Source: Candidatus Accumulibacter contiguus (GTDB taxonomy: Bacteria; Pseudomonadota; Gammaproteobacteria; Burkholderiales; Rhodocyclaceae). Taken from it: a stretch of DNA of 62,194 nucleotides. Where the stretch lies: contig NZ_SPMX01000001.1 in NCBI RefSeq assembly GCF_012940005.1, positions 1 to 62,194 of the forward strand, in the 5' to 3' direction. The position numbers were made by a program, and so were the translations under genes. Positions within the stretch are counted from its first letter, which is position 1. Every line of letters begins with the position of its first letter. Positions 37,544 to 45,954 of this stretch are shown here, one piece after another. Under the pieces are notes generated by a model that was given only the letters and a program-made list of their open reading frames with translations, ran no database searches and was not told the origin of the DNA.

Positions 37544-40500
37544 ATGAGCGATTCGGTTGCTCCGTACGTGGGGTGCAAGATCGAATGGGAGGGACTGCTG
37601 GTCGAGCAGCCCTTCTGCCAGCAACTCGAAAAGATGGGCTGGGAGTGGCTGACCGGTGACACCGATGTCCCCGAACTCACCGAGCGAGCAAATTTCCGTG
37701 AGGTGCTGCTGAAGGATCGGCTGACCAAGGCGCTGCACAAGATCAACCTTGGCCCGGACGGAGTAAACGGAGCGCAGCCCTGGCTGGATGAAGCGCGCAT
37801 CGAGCGTGTGATTCACCAACTGGAGCTGACCGCCGGCTTGCGCCTGATGGAGGCCAACCGGCAGCTCACCGAGCTGCTGCTCAAGGGTACGGTGACCGAT
37901 GGTTTGCCCGGATGGGACGCCGGCCGCCAGCAACCGCTGCGCTATATCGACTTCGATGACTGGAAGAACAACGATTTTCTGGTGATCAACCAGTTCAAGG
38001 TGCAACTGACCAGCGGGCGGGGACACATCATTCCCGATGCAGTCCTGTTCGTGAACGGCATTCCGTTGGTAGTGGCGGAATTCAAGAGCCCCGGCATCGA
38101 GGCACCCATTGCTCAGGCGATCAACCAGTTGCTCCGCTACACCAATCAGCGCAAGGAACTCTACCCTGAGCAGTACACCGAAGATGAAGGGACCGAGCGG
38201 CTGTTCCATTCCAACCAATTGCTGATCGCCAGCAATTTCTTCGAGGCCCGTGCAGCCACTATCGGTGCACCGCCCGAGGTCTATCTGGAATGGGCGGACA
38301 CCAGCCCGCTGCCGATGTCGCAGGTAGGCGAGGAAGTCGGGCTGATTCCGCGCACACAGGACATTGCCGAAGCCGAAGAGGTGGCGTCCGCTGAACTGCG
38401 TGCGCTGGGGCCGGAGCAGGCGGATCGGGCAGGGACGCCGTTGTTCTATCGGCAGAAGGCCATCGAGGTATCGTCTGATACCGCGCAATCGGCAGTACCT
38501 TCCGCCACCGGCAAGGGACTGGCGAGCCAGCAGATTCTGGTTGCTGGCATGTTGCGCCCTGATCATCTATTGGACGTGATGCGCAATTTCACTTTGTACC
38601 AATCGGGTGAAGGCAAGACGCGCAAGGTGGTGGCACGCTACCAGCAGTTCCGCGCCGTTCACAAGGCCATCGAGCGCCTGAAAACCGGCCGCAGTCGGAA
38701 AGCAGGCGCGGAGCGGGACGAACGTGGCGGCATCGTCTGGCATACACAAGGCTCGGGCAAGAGCCTGACAATGGTGTTCCTGGTGCGCAAGATGCGCACG
38801 CTGGGCGATCTCAGAAAGTTCAAGATCGTTGTGGTCACGGATCGCAGCGACCTGGAGAAGCAGCTACGCGAAACAGCCTCGCTTACCGGCGAGACTGTGC
38901 GCCCGTCCGAAAGTGACAAGCAACGCAGGGAATCGGCGACCGCCGCAACGCAGCGGATTCTGGCCGAGAAATCCCCGGACATCGTGTTCGCCATGATCCA
39001 GAAATATCAGGATCAAGTGGCGCGGCGCGAGGCAGACAAGATCAAATTGACCATCGCCCGTAAGGAAATCCGCGTCGCCGAGCAGGGAGTGAACAAGGTT
39101 CCCAAACGTGTCGAGGAAATCAAACAGGTCACCTTCGAGGAAACCATCCAGTTCGAACGGTTCCCGGAGCTGAACGACTCCGAGAACATCCTGGTGCTGG
39201 TCGATGAGGCGCACCGTTCCCATACCCGGACGCTGCATCGGAATTTGCACAAGGCATTGCCGAACGCCGCCATCATCGGCTTTACCGGCACGCCCATTCT
39301 GTCCAAGGAAAAGACGGAGACGCGGAAAATCTTCGGCGACTACATCGACCGATATCTGCTACAGGACGCAGAGATGGACGGCGCCACCGTGCCCATTCTC
39401 TACGAGGGCCGCACCGCCGATGGCATGGTGAAAGACGCGACCAGTCTCGATCAGGTGTTCGAGGACTTGTTCCGTGGATACACCGATACCGAACTCGCCA
39501 TCATCAAGGCCAAGTACGCCACTCAGGGGGACGTGCTTGAGGCACCACTGCTGATCGAGAAGAAGGCGGCGGACATGCTTCGGCACTACGTGAGCGTGGT
39601 GTTGCCGGAGGGGTACAAGGGCCAGGTAGTCGCCACCAGCCGCAATGCAGCGGTGATCTATTACGAGAAGCTCGCGGCAGCCAAGGGCGCTCTCGTGGCA
39701 CAGCTGGAAGCCTTGTCAACGGCCATTCTTGCCCTGTCCGAAGATGACCAGGCCAAGCTGGATGCCGAAACGCGATTCTTGATCGACGCGCATCCGAAGC
39801 TTGACCTGATTCGAGCACTCGAATTCGCCGTAGTCATGTCCGGCAACCACAACGACCCCGAATCGTGGAAGAAGTGGACGGACAAGGAAAAACAGGAAGG
39901 ACTGGTCGAGCGCTTCAAGCGACGCCTGGCGCCGGCCAAGTCGGACAAGACCGACCCCTTGGGCCTCCTGATCGTTACCAATATGCTGCTGACGGGCTTT
40001 GATGCTCCGGTCGAGCAGGTGATGTATCTCGACCGCAGAATCATTGCGCATGACTTGCTGCAGGCCATTGCTCGCGTGAACCGTACCAGTGGCCGTAAGC
40101 CGCGCGGCTATGTGGTGGATTACATCGGCGTGGCCCGTCATCTGAATGATGCCTTGGGCGATTACGACGCCGATGATCTCAAGGGCATCGGCCTCGACAT
40201 CAACAACGAACTGCCGAAGCTACGCGACCGCCACGCCCGGGTGATGGCGGTGTTCTCGGACCGGGGAATTACGGACTTGCTCGAAGGTGTCCAGGCTGCG
40301 GTCGATTTGCTCGCCGACCTGAAAATTCGTGCCGACTTCATCAACAAGCTGCGTCTCTTCTACGAAACGCTGAGCATCCTCGAACACCGTCCGGAGGTAA
40401 CGCCGGAAATGTTCCGCGATGCCAAGTTGCTGGGCTTCATCAACAAGGTCGCCGCCAATCTCTATCGAGACTCGACGCTGAATTTGCTCGGCGTGCCGGA

Positions 40501-41125
40501 ACGTGTGCGCGCATTGATCGACAAACACGTCGCAGCCAGGGGCGTAGATCCCAAGATTCCACCGATCACGATTACCGATACGGACTTCGAGAAGGTGGTG
40601 GCAGGTCAGAAATCGTCGAAGACCCGGGCGGCCGAAATGCAGCACGCAGCGCGCTACCATATCGTCAGCTTTGAACTCCAGAACCCTGCCTACGCCAAGA
40701 AGATGAGCGAGAAGCTGGAGGATATTCTCAAATCATTCAAGGACAACTGGGAGGCGCTGGAGCAGGCGCTGAAGCAGTTCATCAAGGAGCTGAAGGAAGG
40801 CGACCGCAACGATTTCCCAGGGCTCGATCCGGATGTCCAGGTTCCGTTTGTACGGCTGGTTCTGGAAGTGGCATCCAAGAATGCGGCGTCCGACACGACA
40901 CGGGAGCAACAACTGGTTGGCATGACCGTCGACCTCGTCGACCATATCCGGCAGGAGATCAAACGTGTCGGATTCTGGAAGAATGCTCACGCCCGCGACA
41001 TGCTGACCAAACATCTGGTGCGCCAGTTGATGACCACGGGCGGACTGCAAGCCCAAGCTGCCCGGGATCTCGCCTTCCAGTTGGTGGCGCTGGCGAAACA
41101 CAATCATGAGGTACTGGCGGGATGA
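37544..41125 (+). CDS. hsdR: Type I restriction endonuclease subunit R
   Basis: A 1193-aa HsdR. The N-terminal PD-(D/E)xK nuclease is seen as IIPDAVLFVNGIPLVVAEFKS. The SF2 translocase shows WHTQGSGKSLTM (Walker A), LVLVDEAHRSHT (DEAH), GFTGTPIL, MLLTGFDAP and AIARVNRTSGRKPRGYVVDY. The C-terminal part, which binds the methylase core, is long and helical. All motifs are intact, so it should cut DNA when paired with HsdM/HsdS. It starts after a 61-nt gap from fic, with GGGGAGG upstream, and overlaps the next gene by 4 nt. Confidence 0.96.
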   Translation: MSDSVAPYVGCKIEWEGLLVEQPFCQQLEKMGWEWLTGDTDVPELTERANFREVLLKDRLTKALHKINLGPDGVNGAQPWLDEARIERVIHQLELTAGLRLMEANRQLTELLLKGTVTDGLPGWDAGRQQPLRYIDFDDWKNNDFLVINQFKVQLTSGRGHIIPDAVLFVNGIPLVVAEFKSPGIEAPIAQAINQLLRYTNQRKELYPEQYTEDEGTERLFHSNQLLIASNFFEARAATIGAPPEVYLEWADTSPLPMSQVGEEVGLIPRTQDIAEAEEVASAELRALGPEQADRAGTPLFYRQKAIEVSSDTAQSAVPSATGKGLASQQILVAGMLRPDHLLDVMRNFTLYQSGEGKTRKVVARYQQFRAVHKAIERLKTGRSRKAGAERDERGGIVWHTQGSGKSLTMVFLVRKMRTLGDLRKFKIVVVTDRSDLEKQLRETASLTGETVRPSESDKQRRESATAATQRILAEKSPDIVFAMIQKYQDQVARREADKIKLTIARKEIRVAEQGVNKVPKRVEEIKQVTFEETIQFERFPELNDSENILVLVDEAHRSHTRTLHRNLHKALPNAAIIGFTGTPILSKEKTETRKIFGDYIDRYLLQDAEMDGATVPILYEGRTADGMVKDATSLDQVFEDLFRGYTDTELAIIKAKYATQGDVLEAPLLIEKKAADMLRHYVSVVLPEGYKGQVVATSRNAAVIYYEKLAAAKGALVAQLEALSTAILALSEDDQAKLDAETRFLIDAHPKLDLIRALEFAVVMSGNHNDPESWKKWTDKEKQEGLVERFKRRLAPAKSDKTDPLGLLIVTNMLLTGFDAPVEQVMYLDRRIIAHDLLQAIARVNRTSGRKPRGYVVDYIGVARHLNDALGDYDADDLKGIGLDINNELPKLRDRHARVMAVFSDRGITDLLEGVQAAVDLLADLKIRADFINKLRLFYETLSILEHRPEVTPEMFRDAKLLGFINKVAANLYRDSTLNLLGVPERVRALIDKHVAARGVDPKIPPITITDTDFEKVVAGQKSSKTRAAEMQHAARYHIVSFELQNPAYAKKMSEKLEDILKSFKDNWEALEQALKQFIKELKEGDRNDFPGLDPDVQVPFVRLVLEVASKNAASDTTREQQLVGMTVDLVDHIRQEIKRVGFWKNAHARDMLTKHLVRQLMTTGGLQAQAARDLAFQLVALAKHNHEVLAG

Positions 41126-41823
41126 GCGCGGAAACGCTCTCGGTTGGTGATCTGCTATTCGAGGTTCAGCGCAGCAGCCGGCGCAAAACCCTAGGGCTGA
41201 CAGTTGATCGATCCGGCGAGCTGAAACTCTACGCTCCGGAGGCCACGCCTCGTGAGCAACTGGAAAAATGGGCGAAGAGTCGCCAGCTCTGGGTGTATCA
41301 GAAGCTTGCCATTAAGGAGGCATCCCGGCCGATCCCTCGCCCAGCAGGGTATATGAGCGGCGACGCCGTTTTCTACCTTGGCCGTAGTTACCGTGTTCGT
41401 TTCGTTACAGACCAGGAGGGGGCGGTACATTGCAGGACAGGATGGCTGGAACTGAGACTGTCGGATAAGACCGACGCCGAGGCACGGATCAGGGAGTGGT
41501 TTCAGGCGACGGGCGGGCACTGGATCAAGGAACGGGTGAAGTTGCTGTCTGACCGGTATGGACTTGTGCCGAGCACAGTCGAGATTCTCGACCTGGGCAA
41601 CCGCTGGGGCTCCTGTAGCGCAGCCGGCCGACTGAATTTCAATTGGCGCCTCCTCCAGTTTCCAATCCGACTGATCGACTACGTGATCACCCATGAGCTG
41701 GTCCACCTCGTGGAGCCACATCACAACGACGATTACTGGCGCCGGCTGGAAGGGCTGATGCCTGATTACGCAGACCGAAAGGCGAAACTTCTGGAGACTA
41801 CGAGAGAGTATGACCGGGTGTAA
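41122..41823 (+). CDS. YgjP-like zinc metallopeptidase
   Basis: A 233-aa protein of the YgjP/DUF45 family. It has YLGRSYRVRF in the N-terminal half, LGNRWGSCSAAGRLNFNWRL, and the zinc motif VITHELVHLVEPHH (HExxH with a third histidine). Related genes are often the last gene of type I restriction operons and look like SprT/WLM-type proteases. Overlap with hsdR (ATGA, 4 nt) shows it belongs to the operon. Its target is unknown; processing of stalled DNA-protein complexes is one possibility, not shown. Confidence 0.88.
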   Translation: MSAETLSVGDLLFEVQRSSRRKTLGLTVDRSGELKLYAPEATPREQLEKWAKSRQLWVYQKLAIKEASRPIPRPAGYMSGDAVFYLGRSYRVRFVTDQEGAVHCRTGWLELRLSDKTDAEARIREWFQATGGHWIKERVKLLSDRYGLVPSTVEILDLGNRWGSCSAAGRLNFNWRLLQFPIRLIDYVITHELVHLVEPHHNDDYWRRLEGLMPDYADRKAKLLETTREYDRV

Positions 41824-41937
41824 TCTGGTCGATATGAAGACTGGCCTAAGCATTGGTGGTGCCCCGTGGTTTGTTGGCTGGTAATGCTCCGCAGGACTAC
41901 GCTCTATTGCTCATTGGCCCCTTCGCCGCGGCTTCGA

Positions 41938-42027
41938 TAGGTTGGGCTGAGGAACGAAGCCCAACAAACAGCACGTCTTTGGCTGCGCCCTTGGGCGGTT
42001 GGGCTTCGCAGGCTCAGCCCAACCTAC
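41938..42027 (+). repeat. Pair of palindromic REP-like repeats
   Basis: Two palindromic units face each other. The first is TAGGTTGGGCTGAGG...AGCCCAAC (41938-41965). The second is GTTGGGCT...AGCCCAACCTAC (41998-42027). Each unit can form a hairpin with GTTGGGCT/AGCCCAAC arms (8 bp). The outer ends TAGGTTGGG and CCCAACCTA are also complementary. This 'gttgggct' motif resembles intergenic repeats common in betaproteobacteria. The pair lies just outside the restriction operon, and the region 41824-42030 otherwise holds no gene. Confidence 0.7.
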
Positions 42028-42035
42028 AAGTCAGC

Positions 42036-42965
42036 GACGATTGCGACAGCCCATGGAAAGAAGCCGTCGAGCACTACTTTCCTGAATTCATGGCCTTCTA
42101 TTTCCCGGCCGCGTATCCCGCATCGACTGGTTTGCGGGCCACGAATTCCTTGATCAGGAACTCCGCGCCGTGGTGCAGGACGCTGAACTCGGTAAGCGCC
42201 TGGTCGACAAACTGGTCCGCGTCACCCGTCTGTCGGGAACAGAAGACTGGATCTACCTCCACATCAAAGTGCAGGGCAGCCCGCAGGCGGAATTCGCCGA
42301 ACGGATGTTCGTTTACAACTACCGCCTGTTTGACCGCTACCACCGCCCAGTCGCCAGCATGGCCTTGCTCGCCGACCAATCCGAAGGCTGGCACCCGAGT
42401 TCGTTTGGCTTCGAGGTGCTCGGTTGCGAACATATGCTGAAGTTTCCAACCACCAAGCTATTGAACTTGACGGGCCGCGAAGCTGAACTGCAAGCGGAAC
42501 CGAATCCCTTCGCGCTGGTGACTCTGGCCCATGACGCGCCAGGACATGGCAGCTCGCTTTGCCGCCAAGTGGAAGCGGATCCAGTTGCTCTACCAGCGAC
42601 GCTGGGAAAAACAGCGCATCATTGACCTGTTTGTCGTCCTTGACTGGATGATGCGGCTGCCCGAACATCTTGCGCAGGAGCTGTGGCAGAATATCGACCT
42701 GCTTGAGGAGCAAGAACAAATGCGCTACGTGTCGTCGGTTGAACGAATCGGTATCGAGAAAGGCCGCGAGCAGGGCCGCGAGCAAGGCCTGCAGCAAGGT
42801 GAGGCCTTGGCACTTCAGCGCCTGCTGCGCAAACGGTTCGGCGCCATCCCGTCGGAGATCAGCGCCCGGATTGCGGCCGCGTCGCTGTCAGAAATCGAAG
42901 GCTGGTTCGACCAAGCCATCGAAGCGGGTCGGATCGACGACGTCTTCGGGCCGACCGCACACTGA
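42036..42965 (+). pseudogene. DUF4351/Rpn-type PD-(D/E)xK family protein, two frameshifts
   Basis: Three frames join into one protein. DSPWKEAVEHYFPEFMAFYFPAAYP comes first (to about 42118). RIDWFAGHEFLDQELRAVVQDAELGKRLVDKLVRVTR through WIYLHIKVQGSPQAEFAERMFVYNYRLFDRY follows, to about 42530. MTRQDMAARFAAKWKRIQLLYQRRW through a Gln/Gly/Arg-rich linker and GEALALQRLLRKRFGAIPSEI ends at 42965. The HIKVQGS region and the C-terminal DUF4351-like tail fit transposase-related Rpn-like nucleases. Two single-base deletions, neither in a long run, indicate a genuine pseudogene. It sits at the right side of the restriction island. Confidence 0.75.
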
Positions 42966-43075
42966 AGCCGGCGCCTTGTCCGGGTCGCTGCCTTCGTCGT
43001 TGCCGATGGGGTAAGTTCCTGCTTCGATGGCGACCAGCGGCGGCAGGCCGGGAAAAATAGTCACCTTCAGGTCGG
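42966..43075 (-). pseudogene. Fragment resembling a formylglycine-generating-enzyme (SUMF1) domain
   Basis: The minus strand reads ADLKVTIFPGLPPLVAIEAG and continues TYPIGNDEGSDPDKAPA. This closely resembles the start of FGE/SUMF1-type domains (VxIPxGxFxMGsxxgdxDExP). It ends abruptly against the Rpn-like pseudogene and has no start of its own. It is best read as debris from a larger gene removed during island formation. Confidence 0.4.
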
Positions 43076-43095
43076 CTTGCCGTCGCCTGGCGCTG

Positions 43096-43821
43096 TTACC
43101 AACTCAGCAACCACGGGGTTACCAGCGGCAGCAGCAGCGCCGTCATCAGACCATTGAGACCCATCGCCAGCGCGGCAAAGGCCCCCGTCTGCTCATTTTC
43201 CTGAAAAGCGCGCGCGGTACCGATGCCGTGTGCAGCGATTCCCATGGCGAAACCGCGCACGGCGTCATCTTCGATATGCAGGGCGCGATAGACGTAGCGC
43301 GCGCCGATGGCGCCGACGATTCCCGTGATGATCACCAGTACCGCGGTAAGCGACGGCAGGCCGCCGATGCGCTCGGCGACGCCCATGGCAATCGGTGTGG
43401 TCACCGACTTCGGAGCCAGCGAGAGCAGTGTCACCCGGCTGGCGCCAAACAGGCTGCCGATGGCGACGGCAGACAGGGCGGCGCTCAGGGAGCCGACCAG
43501 CAGCGCGACCAGCAAGGGTAGCGCCAGACGCTTCAGGCGCCCAAACTGGGCGTAGAGCGGAATGGCCAGCGCCACGGTGGCCGGCCCGAGCAGAAAGTGT
43601 ACGAACTGCGCGCCGTCGAAGTAGGTGCGGTAGGACGTGTCGGTCAGCGACAGCAAGGCGACCAGCGTCGCGACCGCGAGCAGGACCGGGTTGGCCAGTG
43701 GATGCCCGCGGCAACGCTTGTGCACCCAGGTGGCGCCCTGGTAGGCGAGCAAGGTCAGCGTCAGGCCAAGCAGCGGCGACGCCGCAAGATATACCCAGAC
43801 TTCACTGATGCGTGGCGTCAT
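43096..43821 (-). CDS. lrgB: LrgB/CidB-family membrane protein
   Basis: A 241-aa protein with about eight hydrophobic helices. The family core includes LLGPATVALAIPLYAQFGRLKR, SLAPKSVTTPIAMGVAERIGG and GFAMGIAAHGIGTARAF. LrgB/CidB/YohK proteins act with LrgA/CidA holin-like partners and are linked to murein hydrolase control, glycolate or pyruvate export and lysis. The ATG at 43821 overlaps the lrgA stop by 4 nt. Confidence 0.93.
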   Translation of the reverse strand: MTPRISEVWVYLAASPLLGLTLTLLAYQGATWVHKRCRGHPLANPVLLAVATLVALLSLTDTSYRTYFDGAQFVHFLLGPATVALAIPLYAQFGRLKRLALPLLVALLVGSLSAALSAVAIGSLFGASRVTLLSLAPKSVTTPIAMGVAERIGGLPSLTAVLVIITGIVGAIGARYVYRALHIEDDAVRGFAMGIAAHGIGTARAFQENEQTGAFAALAMGLNGLMTALLLPLVTPWLLSW

Positions 43822-44177
43822 GGTGTCTCCTGCGGGAGGTCGCGGCGGCGACTCAGGAAGCGCAACACCAGGGCTGTCACGGCGATGGTGATCAGCGTGC
43901 TGGCGACCAGGGAGATGAGCAGCGGCAGCCATTCGTCGGACATCCGCTGGAAGTGCAGCATGACGCCGGTACCGGCGGGAATGAACAGCAGGGAGAGATG
44001 CTGCAACATGTCCTGCGCGGTCTTGCGCAGGTCGGTCGCGGGACCGCCTCGCACGGCGAGCGCGGCGAAAAGCAGGGCCATGCCGATCACCGGCCCCGGG
44101 ATGGGCAAGGCCAGGCCGCGGGCGATGACCTCGCCGAGAAGCTGGAAAACGAGGAGCAGGGTGATGGCGCCGATCAT
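43818..44177 (-). CDS. lrgA: LrgA/CidA-family holin-like membrane protein
   Basis: A 119-aa protein with four hydrophobic helices. The family segment LLVFQLLGEVIARGLALPIPGPVIGMALLF lies at residues 8-37, LSLLFIPAGTGVMLHF in the middle, and a short basic tail ends the protein. It overlaps lrgB by 4 nt and is first in this leftward pair. The LrgAB/CidAB pair is the usual arrangement. Confidence 0.93.
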   Translation of the reverse strand: MIGAITLLLVFQLLGEVIARGLALPIPGPVIGMALLFAALAVRGGPATDLRKTAQDMLQHLSLLFIPAGTGVMLHFQRMSDEWLPLLISLVASTLITIAVTALVLRFLSRRRDLPQETP

Positions 44178-44586
44178 GTTTGGTCCGGTCGGGGTGGCCG
44201 AAATGGAGGGCTATGGGGCTGTCGAGTATAGAGGAATTGGCGAGGGGGGTGGCGACGTAGCAAGCGCTCGGGCCGTTGCTTGACGGCTGTAGGGTGGTGT
44301 TCCTCAAGTGGATATGCTAAGCACTAACATATTGATTAAAAAATACTATATGGGGTTCAAATCGACGTCTGGAGCACTCCCCTCTGCTGCGCTTTCCCCG
44401 CCATTTCTTCCGTCCAAAAGACGCAAGTAGTCGAGCAGGGCAGATCCATAAAAACATTTATATCATAATGGTTTTAATTCTGGAATTGCTGCTGCTCGCG
44501 GCGGCCGGCACGTCTGGCGTACGCGAGCCGCTATAATGGACGGTGATCGCTGTTGCAGCGCCGTTGCGCCGGACGAGGAGAAGAAC
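44178..44586 (+). promoter_or_regulatory. Intergenic region with a consensus -10 box before the CBS gene
   Basis: About 400 bases between the divergent lrgA and CBS genes. It includes an AT-rich block (44320-44355 and 44440-44480) unlike the surrounding GC-rich DNA. TATAAT at 44532-44537 is a perfect -10 hexamer placed 50 nt before the CBS gene start. A matching -35 is not obvious 17 nt upstream. No open reading frame is supported. Confidence 0.4.
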
Positions 44587-45198
44587 GTGTTTGCGGTCTA
44601 TGGCTTGAGTGGTCCAATTTTCCAGGGTACGTTCGAAGGCCTCAAGGATGTCGCCGGAATTCATCGGGGCTCCGCTGTCCGACCCATTGCCGAGGGCGAG
44701 CCGGCACCCGTCTTCAACGCTCCCGCGGCGCAGGCCGTGAGCGCTTACCGGGAAATGCTGCGCAGCGACCCTGAGCGGGGTCCGCTGTACCATGCCTATC
44801 AGATCATGCAACGGCAGATCGTCTCGGTGACCAGCAGCGATCCCGTCGAGCGGGCCTGGCGGATACTGCTCGAACGCCGCATCCACCAGGCGCCGGTGCT
44901 CGACCCGACTCATCGGCTGGTGGGCATCGTCAGTGAGCGCGACCTGCTGACCGTGGTCAACGTCGAAGACGGGCGCGTGCGCGATGTGCTGGCGAGGAAG
45001 GTGAGCGACGTGATGACGACGCCCGTGGTCAGCGCCGACCCGATCACCGACATCCGGCGGATCGCCTGGGTGATGCTCGAACACCAGGTCGATGGCGTGC
45101 CGATCGTCAATGAAACGCAGGCGCTGGTCGGTTTCGTGTCGCGCAGCGACATCCTGCGTGCGATCATCACCGATCCGCCGCTGAGCCTGTGGCGCTAG
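44587..45198 (+). CDS. CBS-domain protein
   Basis: A 203-aa protein starting MFAVYGLSGPIFQGTFEGL at GTG 44587, with GAGGAG (44575-44580) 6 nt upstream. Two CBS domains follow: YQIMQRQIVSVTSSDPVERAWRILLERRIHQAPVLD...LVGIVSERDLL, then VSDVMTTPVVSADPITDIRRIAWVMLEHQVDGVPIVNE...LVGFVSRSDILRAI. CBS pairs bind adenine nucleotides and act as energy or redox sensors. The N-terminal 80 residues have no known domain. An upstream ATG at 44536 lacks a ribosome-binding site. It is the only gene in its transcript before arsC. Confidence 0.88.
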   Translation: MFAVYGLSGPIFQGTFEGLKDVAGIHRGSAVRPIAEGEPAPVFNAPAAQAVSAYREMLRSDPERGPLYHAYQIMQRQIVSVTSSDPVERAWRILLERRIHQAPVLDPTHRLVGIVSERDLLTVVNVEDGRVRDVLARKVSDVMTTPVVSADPITDIRRIAWVMLEHQVDGVPIVNETQALVGFVSRSDILRAIITDPPLSLWR

Positions 45199-45255
45199 GA
45201 GGCTGCCTGCCTGCGGCGTTACCATTCGCGATCGTCCTTTGCCTGAGGAAAGCAG

Positions 45256-45609
45256 ATGAGCCATGCGTCCGTCCGCATCTACCACAACAACCGCTGTTCG
45301 AAGAGTCGCGCAGCGTGCCAGCTGATTGCCGAAAAGGGTGTCGATGCCGAGATCGTCGACTACCTGAAGACGCCGCCGAGCCACGAAGAACTGCGCGAAC
45401 TCCTGCGAAAACTCGGCATGCGGCCATCGGAACTTGTGCGTCGCGGTGAAGCGGTGTTCAAGGAGCATTACGCCGGACGCTCCCTGAGCGACGACGAATG
45501 GCTGCAGGCGCTGCTAACGCACCCGATCCTGATCGAGCGTCCGATCGTCGTGCGCGGTGACCGGGCGGTGCTCGGTCGACCGCCGGAGAAGGTGCTCGAG
45601 CTGCTGTAG
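45256..45609 (+). CDS. arsC: ArsC/Spx-family arsenate reductase (glutaredoxin type)
   Basis: A 117-aa thioredoxin-fold protein. The catalytic cysteine is residue 14 in IYHNNRCSKSRAA, followed by IVDYLKTPPSHEEL and the C-terminal LLTHPILIERPIVVRGDRAVLGRPPEKVLEL (IERP motif), all standard for glutaredoxin-dependent ArsC. No arsR or arsB is nearby, so it may be a general YfgD/ArsC-like reductase rather than a dedicated arsenic gene. AGGAAAG precedes the ATG. Confidence 0.92.
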   Translation: MSHASVRIYHNNRCSKSRAACQLIAEKGVDAEIVDYLKTPPSHEELRELLRKLGMRPSELVRRGEAVFKEHYAGRSLSDDEWLQALLTHPILIERPIVVRGDRAVLGRPPEKVLELL

Positions 45610-45663
45610 CAAGCGCTCGGGATTCTTCCGCAAAGGCCATTCGCGGCGAAGTTCGACATGGTC

Positions 45664-45839
45664 GGCGAGCCGAATCTGATCGGTCCTGCGCGTTCAGCAA
45701 AGCGACGATCAGGTCTCGCTGATCAGACTCCAGTGATTGTCCAGGGCCATCGGCTGCGGCCATGGCAGGGCAACGGGTTTGAGCCGCGGGTGACTGCGCG
45801 CCAGTCCCAGGGCCGTTGCGACGAGGACGCCGCCGGACG
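45664..45839 (+). repeat. 176-bp direct repeat, copy A
   Basis: This stretch repeats 46871-47046 almost exactly, with a handful of substitutions. It starts GGCGAGCCGAATCTGATCGG in both places. It contains the last 124 nt of the DUF1513 gene (antisense) plus 45 nt beyond its stop. The two copies are 1207 bp apart and bracket the solute-binding-protein gene. Copy A is a dead 3' fragment. Confidence 0.9.
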
Positions 45840-45867
45840 GGCAAACATAGGGCCTTTCCGTGCTGCG

Positions 45868-45907
45868 TGGTCTGACCCCCGGTTTCCTGGTCTGACCCCC
45901 GGTTTCC
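45868..45907 (+). repeat. Perfect 20-bp tandem duplication
   Basis: TGGTCTGACCCCCGGTTTCC occurs twice without a gap at 45868-45887 and 45888-45907. It lies in the non-coding stretch between repeat copy A and the end of the solute-binding-protein gene. It may be a replication-slippage product or the core of a larger variable-number repeat. Confidence 0.8.
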
Positions 45908-45954
45908 CCTGCAACGCCAGCTGGACGCCGCCCTGCCGCCCGCCTGAAAATCCT

